64,000 nucleotides of DNA, taken from the NCBI GenBank assembly GCA_033398695.1, contig CM065801.1:8866001-8930000 (forward strand), given 5' to 3'. The stretch comes from Orobanche coerulescens. Lineage: Eukaryota > Streptophyta > Magnoliopsida > Lamiales > Orobanchaceae. Made by a program: the position numbers and the translations under genes. The notes beneath the pieces are model-generated. The model saw nothing but the letters and a program-made list of their open reading frames with translations. It did no database searches and was not told the origin of the DNA. How positions within the stretch are numbered: the first letter of the stretch is position 1; each line of letters starts with the position of its first letter. This document shows, one piece after another, positions 58,457-64,000 of the stretch.

Positions 58457-60428
58457 TCGGTGGACCATGTCTAGATGAAATATTTTAAAACTTTACTCTC
58501 ATCCTTTATATAGGTTTCATTAGTGAGAATTGATTGGTCTATTGTCCTAATTCTTTTTTTTACAGTCTTTCCAGACCCTGCTCTGAGTGGGATATACTGG
58601 GTATGTTTGGTTTGGCTTTTCTTTTCAGTCTTCCTTCAACATAGTGGGTATTATATTTAAGTGTAAAAGTACAATAGTTGGTACACATCTAAGCCTAAAT
58701 CTCAAGTATATGCCTAATATTAATAGAAGTCATTAAATTAAATTTACTCAATCCGACATTTATCCAATCCAGCATGATTGCATAGCAAAATAAAAACGAA
58801 CAATTTATTTATTTCTACATATGATAAAACATGTGAACTAATGAAATAACAAGTATGAATTTATGAAATAACAATGTAATTAATAAAAAGTGAAAGTTAA
58901 TAAGTACAAAGGTGTGGTTTTGAGGATTAAAGTGTACTTTGAAGCATCAAACATAGAGATGGCAACAAGTTGTATTTGATTGGATTTGAGCAATCCAAGC
59001 AAATTACACCAAATTAAATCGTTTGAGAAGAGGAAACAACATCGATAAACTCTAATATGGTAAAAAAATGATTTTTCTACTGTGTGTCCATTGACAGATG
59101 ATAAAAATAATTTGCTATGTTTGAACACATAATATGAAATATTTAATATGCTTTACTTTATTGAAATTCATAAATTACTTTATTGAAATTCATAAATTAC
59201 TTTATTGAAATATTTTCGCCGATGTTAAAAATAAAAATAATTATTTAACATGATTCTAATAAAAATCAATGTTAAAAAAATCTTCGATTTTCAGTTTTAT
59301 TATATAATATAACATAATTAGACAATATTTTAATTTAAAAAAAATCTTCGATTTTCAGTTTTATTCTAATACCAAATTGAGTATATATAATATAACTTAA
59401 TATATAATATAACATAATATATATTTTAATTTATATTATAATATATATTCATAAATCATATTATCATTTTCAGTTATATTTAAATAATCAAACAATATTT
59501 TATAAATATATTAAGTTATATTTTAATATATATATATAGTTATATTAATTTTTTTATCAATAAATAGTTTCTATTTTATGACTTTTAAATATATAATATT
59601 AATATATATTTTAAATTTATACTATATATACTCAATTATAATTAAGATTATATGATAATTTATATCATATATACTCAATTCTTTTATTATTAGAGAGGGT
59701 AATTTTGGTATATTGGAAGTATTGCCTTAATGGTAAGGACTTCAAAAGTTACTTAATGAAAAGACATTATTAAGATCATTAAGTTGAAAGAAATGAAAGA
59801 TATAAATGACTGATTAAGCGACAAGATTGTTTATTAAGTAAAAAATAAACAAGCCATAAGATAACTATCTACACTATATACCCACTTGGCCCACAAAGTG
59901 TATTTTGACATATATAAGAGAATCTCTCTCTTCCTTTGACCGAGTTTCTCTCTCCTCGCCTCCCACTTTGTATCAGTTTTTATTCAATAAAATCCTAACC
60001 CCCACTTTCAATTTGTGCATGAAACACTCTACACGTACGATTTAACCCCTCACCCCCCACAGAGAATTTATTCTCCCACTAAATATTGCAACGGTAAAAA
60101 CAAAACAACCCCCTTCCCCTATAAAATTCATTAGTCTCGAGGATTGTGTATGAATCAATTAGCATTATTCTACGTTTTATTGTACGTTTTTGCTCGTGGC
60201 ATTTAATTGGGCATTTTATTTTTTGAATATTAAATGAGTATTTCATTTTTTTATTATTATTATTATTATTATTAGTATAATTATTATAATGACTATTATT
60301 ATAAAAAACATCATAACTAATAAAACGTGTTCAATTATTATTATTATTAATAATAATAAAACGTGTTCAAATTCGTAGGGAACATCTCATACAATAACAA
60401 ACCCTCATTTGTATGGACATTTATTCTT
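58457..60428. other. Very AT-rich intergenic sequence
   Basis: No gene is visible. It includes a 23-bp tandem repeat (ctttattgaaattcataaatta, 59155-59210), two copies of atcttcgattttcagtttta (59279 and 59344), and a tatataagag plus pyrimidine-rich leader near 59910-59990 that could be a promoter remnant or LTR fragment. Confidence 0.5.
60248..60360. repeat. (ATT)n / (TAA)n microsatellites
   Basis: Runs of tta/att at 60248-60290 and 60330-60358, with 'aaaacgtgttcaa' repeated on either side of the second run. Confidence 0.9.
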
Positions 60429-63277
60429 CTAGTGACCACTCTCGTGACATATAGAGCATTTTTTAGGTGCTCGTTTTTTACTGCTTGAGGCACCATCGTC
60501 GGTGGGCTGACGCCTGCTTGCAGTCAAATTATCTAGGAAAGATCGCCGACGAGTCTTGCTTGGTCGAACCGCCTGCCTAACCGGAAGCATAGGCAACATT
60601 TCCACAGTAGCAACTTGGGGAGGAATAAACCACTCATCTCTTGGAGGGACAGAATTCACCTGTAGAGAGTAAATCTGCAATTGGGTATTTATCGTGTAGT
60701 AATCAGCCACATAGCTGTATGGGTGCTGCCCATTTCGCCTACAAATCATGAAGCAGTTAATTCGCAGAAATAAGTCATCCAAAAAATGTACAAATAAGAA
60801 ACAAAAACGGTAATTTCCTTACTGAATTGCTGCAACGGCATGAGAACACGGGATCAAGTCGAAATTCCACACTCGACATGGACAGATCCTCGCGTTGAGA
60901 TCGACATTGAGAGTTTGATTTCCATCGTGGACTTTGAATACACCATCTCTCAAGGGAATGGCAGTGTACGTTCTTGAGAGTTCAACCTCAGTTGCAAGTT
61001 TTGTATCTGTCGTGCTCGTGACAAATGCAGTACTAGATGCATATAATTGTCGTTTTTAATCAAACCACCTCTCGACGGTCATTCTAAGGGTCTCCAAGCA
61101 CGAACAAATTGATATACATCTAGCAAACTTCAAAACTTTATTGAACTGCTTTGCGGCATTCGACGTCAGGTTACTATACTGTCGGCCCGGACACAAACAT
61201 CGAGCCCACCTCTCCGGACCAATGGACATCAGCTTGGCATGCGCTTCGGGTTTTGCAGACTCTATATTATACATAGCTTTCTCGTAGGATGCTCTCCGGT
61301 ATGCAAATGCTGCTTTCTGATACAACTTGGTGATAGACTTTCCATGCTTTTCAGTATGTGAAAGTAGCATAGGCCGTGGAATATGCCAGGATAAATGTCC
61401 CGAATTACATTCCCAATACTAAGGTAGGCGTCTGAGATGGACACCAAATCAGGGCGATGAGGATATGCCAGCTTCAGACGACTTACGAACAACCGATCCC
61501 CCATGCCAGCGGTACAAGTTGCTCGTTCCCGTCCTTTGCCATCGCAACGAATAGAATTCCCTTATTCTTTCCCTTTAAGTGCGTTGCATCCAATATAATC
61601 ACCGGCCTAAGACAGTACTGGAATGCAACGATATAAGCTGACAACGCCACAAAACAGTGTTTGAATCGAAAATCACCAGGGCTATAACTGTAGTCAACAA
61701 TCGAACCTGGATTCTCTTTCTGGAGCATGTAGAGATACTGAGTAGGGCTGTAAATGAACCGAGCCGAGCTCAATTTTTTTCACTGACGATCCGAGCCGAG
61801 CCGAGCTTTGTTATCGCACAAAAAACGTGTTCGAGCTCGAGCTCATTAATAAAACGAGTCGAACTCGAGCTGTTCGCGAACAATTCGAGCCGAGTCGAGC
61901 TCGAGCCGAGTCGAGCTCGAGCCGACCTCGAGCTGTTCGCGAATGATTATATATTTTTTAATTATTTAAATAATATATTTGATTTATTTAACATAAAATA
62001 TTTTAAAATAATCATTAAAAATTATATTTTTTTTAAATATATATAAAAATTAATATTTTAATATATGAAAATTATTTAAAAATTATTAATCTATAATATA
62101 ATATATAAATATTATGAAAATAAATTTAAAAATATATTTATTAATCGAACTTAACGAGCCGAACCGAGCCGAACCGAGCTCGAGTCGAACCGAGCCGAAC
62201 CGAGCTCTAGCCGATCTCGAGTCGAGCTCGAGCCGCACATGCCCAAGCTCGGCTCGAGCTCGTTTTCTTAACGCACAGATTTTTGTGTTCGAGCTCGAGC
62301 TCGAGTTCTTAACGAACCGAGCCAAACCGAGCCCTTAACGAGCCGAGCCGAGCTTTGTTCGCGAACAACTCTGTTCGTTTACAGCCCTAATACTGAGGAA
62401 CCATAATAAACGAATTTACATATCTACCATACAACATCTCCAGGGCCTTGTTCCGTGCTCGCAGACACACATTGTAATTTGCAACCACGCCATATTCCCG
62501 CATAAGAGTTGCCATAATCATCTGCGGTGTGATGATTTCTTTCTCATTTTTCATGCCTTTCGCAAAATGAGCTGCAATCACACTAGATTCCACCTTCCTC
62601 TCCATTAGAGGATGGTTCATATTGGTTGTGCAAGTATGCGTCGGGACGAACAAATGAATGTACCAAAAGTTGCCCTCTTTCCTAGCGCGCAATTCGAAAG
62701 GACACACCTCTCCTAACTTGCATTTGTAAGTAACACGCTTCGTATCTGATTGCGGAGAACAAAACTCAGCTCGTTGTTCCAAGTGCCACAACCCAACTGC
62801 AAGCCTCAACTGCTCTTTGTCTTTAAATAGGGAGCTCATACTCAAAGGACTGTCATGCATGTTATCTATAACAGTTTCAACAAGCGAAGCAGCAAGTTCT
62901 AATGGAATCATGGGAACTAACCAATTTTGTAGGTCCACCGCTTCAGTGGCGAGCTCCGTCTCCTCGTCAACAAGGGGTGTACGACTTTTCTGCATCAGCA
63001 TTGCCAGGAGCTTGTTCACGCCGCCTTGAGTATGCACCCAGTTAACAAATTCAGCCAGAGTTCCAATTTTCAGAGTGGCAGTCTGTTCCTCTTCGTCATC
63101 AGTGTCGTCAGACTCAGATTCAGCAGAATATTCTTCATCATCTACATCATCATCATCCTCTACGACAGTGGCATAGGACTGCACAGGCTGTGGCTGCGAC
63201 TCTGGCTCTGGTGCTTGTGATTGTCCCTGGGCAATAACAATCGCTCCACTTTGAGAACCCATTTTGCATCTCGCCAA
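60429..63277 (-). pseudogene. MuDR-like (MULE) transposase, interrupted
   Basis: This encoded a mudrA-type DDE transposase for Mutator-like DNA transposons. From the N-terminus there is an acidic linker (63130-63060), a MuDR DNA-binding region (VTYKCKLGEVCPFELRA with a later HTC, near 62740-62620), and the DDE core (ILDATHLKGKNKG near 61600; SISDAYLSI near 61430; WARCLCPGRQYSNLTSN near 61210). A SWIM zinc finger (CPCRVW…CSH, 60885-60815) and a C-terminal CCHC knuckle start (CSICHESGH) follow. An hAT MITE splits the frame at 61743-62389. Further damage includes a deletion/frameshift near 61500, a frameshift near 61350, TAA at 61058-61056, and TAG at 60431-60429 inside the knuckle. No terminal inverted repeats were found. 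Confidence 0.9.
61743..62389. mobile_element. hAT MITE inside the MULE transposase
   Basis: The ends tagggctgtaaatgaacc and gttcgtttacagcccta are flanked by the perfect 8-bp duplication atactgag (61735-61742 and 62390-62397). The subterminal regions are dense in 'gagctcgag' and 'gagccgag' repeats and the centre is AT-rich. The open frames across it are low-complexity by-products. Confidence 0.95.
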
Positions 63278-64000
63278 GCCAGTTGCATGAAGCCATACGT
63301 GCGAGGGAATCGTCGTACTGCGAGTGCTGAGACGGACCTTTTTTTTAAAAAACTATTAATATTTGTCTTTAAGACGTACCTTTTGTAATTGGGAATTGAA
63401 TACACTTATACACAATGGTAAACTGTCTTCTAGTATGTATTCAACTCGTTTAAAAAATCTCTTATATAAAAAATTGATTTCGGACTTAATTTCTGCAAAA
63501 TACAAGCAATAATGTTAGAAACATAACAAAAACAAACAGTTTCAAATTTCTGTAAATAAAAAAAAATATACAGCCCGAAAAATTCTGTACAGGTGGTATA
63601 GTATTACTGTCCACCTATACAGAATATATGCGAGTTGTATATTTTTTTTTTCTTTACAAGAATTGTAAATAATGTATTTAGCTCACCTCTTTAGTATTCA
63701 ATAACGATAATGACTAACGTAATTTTTTGGTCTAATATTAGCTCTTTCTTTTCTCTCAATTTTTTTTTCTTATGTTAGAATACAGATCAATGAAAGTGTG
63801 AATCATATATATAGGCTGAAGAATTCAATTCAATAATGCATTCAATATAGCACCTACCCGCATGAAAAATTACTGTTAACAATGGTACAATTTTTGCATG
63901 CATAATAGGGCTTTATTCACGTGAAAAATGGCTGTCATTCCACATATTTTGACCTTATTCAAAAAGGTATTCAAATAATGAGTCGTCTAAAGGAGGTAGA
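63278..64000. other. Flank of the MULE gene, no gene seen
   Basis: Apart from the inverted repeat at 63541-63670, this is AT-rich sequence without a recognisable frame or element border. Confidence 0.5.
63541..63670. repeat. Long imperfect inverted repeat (foldback)
   Basis: The inner arms are attctgtacaggtgg (63582-63596) and ccacctatacagaat (63611-63625), with a 14-base loop. The pairing continues outward: 'ctgtaaataaaaaaaaatatacag' on the left corresponds to 'tgtatattttttttttctttacaa' on the right. The transcript would form a hairpin of about 55 pairs. It may be a small MITE. Confidence 0.7.

Noticed and set aside
62086..62338. Open frames rich in Glu, Leu, Ser and Arg on both strands inside the hAT MITE
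   Set aside because: They are low-complexity translations of gagctcgag repeats in a MITE with no coding function.

Overview
This is nuclear DNA from a flowering plant. A complete plant-type MED33 (Mediator tail) gene with 12 exons and canonical GT-AG introns, chromovirus-type Ty3/gypsy LTRs primed by plant initiator-Met tRNA, a Helitron with an RPA gene, a mudrA-like transposase, hAT and Tourist/Stowaway MITEs and a tRNA-derived SINE all point to a eudicot, possibly an asterid. The species cannot be read from the sequence. One 500-base run of N lies at 26001-26500.

Layout. 1-9500: gene-poor sequence with a GC-rich degenerate block, an hAT-like MITE, an unrecognised exon-like pair, an LTR-like block with a TATA promoter, and a large direct duplication. 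9507-45762: one large, decayed Helitron on the minus strand. An RPA70-like gene (45762 to 40648) lies upstream of a Rep/PIF1-helicase gene (16435 to 9507). Between them is a spacer in which the helicase promoter region has been multiplied to three copies.

The Helitron has been broken open by four separate LTR insertions, each with a 5-bp target duplication visible in the sequence. These are a solo LTR at 14381-16394 (tgtat), a non-autonomous full-length element at 20078-30479 (ttaaa), an autonomous-type gag-pol element at 30988-39969 (gttag, minus strand) and a solo LTR at 41602-44388 (gcata). The element at 20078 itself carries a nested solo LTR at 20832-23687 (attaa) in its 5' LTR. About 24 kb of this interval is LTR-derived.

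46573-46887 is a Tourist-like MITE. 47533-56617 is MED33, the only intact protein-coding gene: 12 exons, 3942 coding bases and 1313 residues, with a MITE and a foldback in its introns. Downstream are a SINE with an 18-bp target duplication, an hAT MITE, AT-rich sequence, and a MULE transposase pseudogene (63277 to 60429) interrupted by another hAT MITE with a perfect 8-bp duplication.

The most unusual signals are in the LTRs. All of them share a tandem double hairpin near 'cttgcactagc', whose stems differ between families while pairing is kept. All carry a three-copy minisatellite whose sequence differs between families, and all have an array of GC-rich palindromes, which sits just upstream of the TATA box where a TATA box is clear. 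These look like conserved RNA or promoter architectures that persist while the primary sequence turns over.
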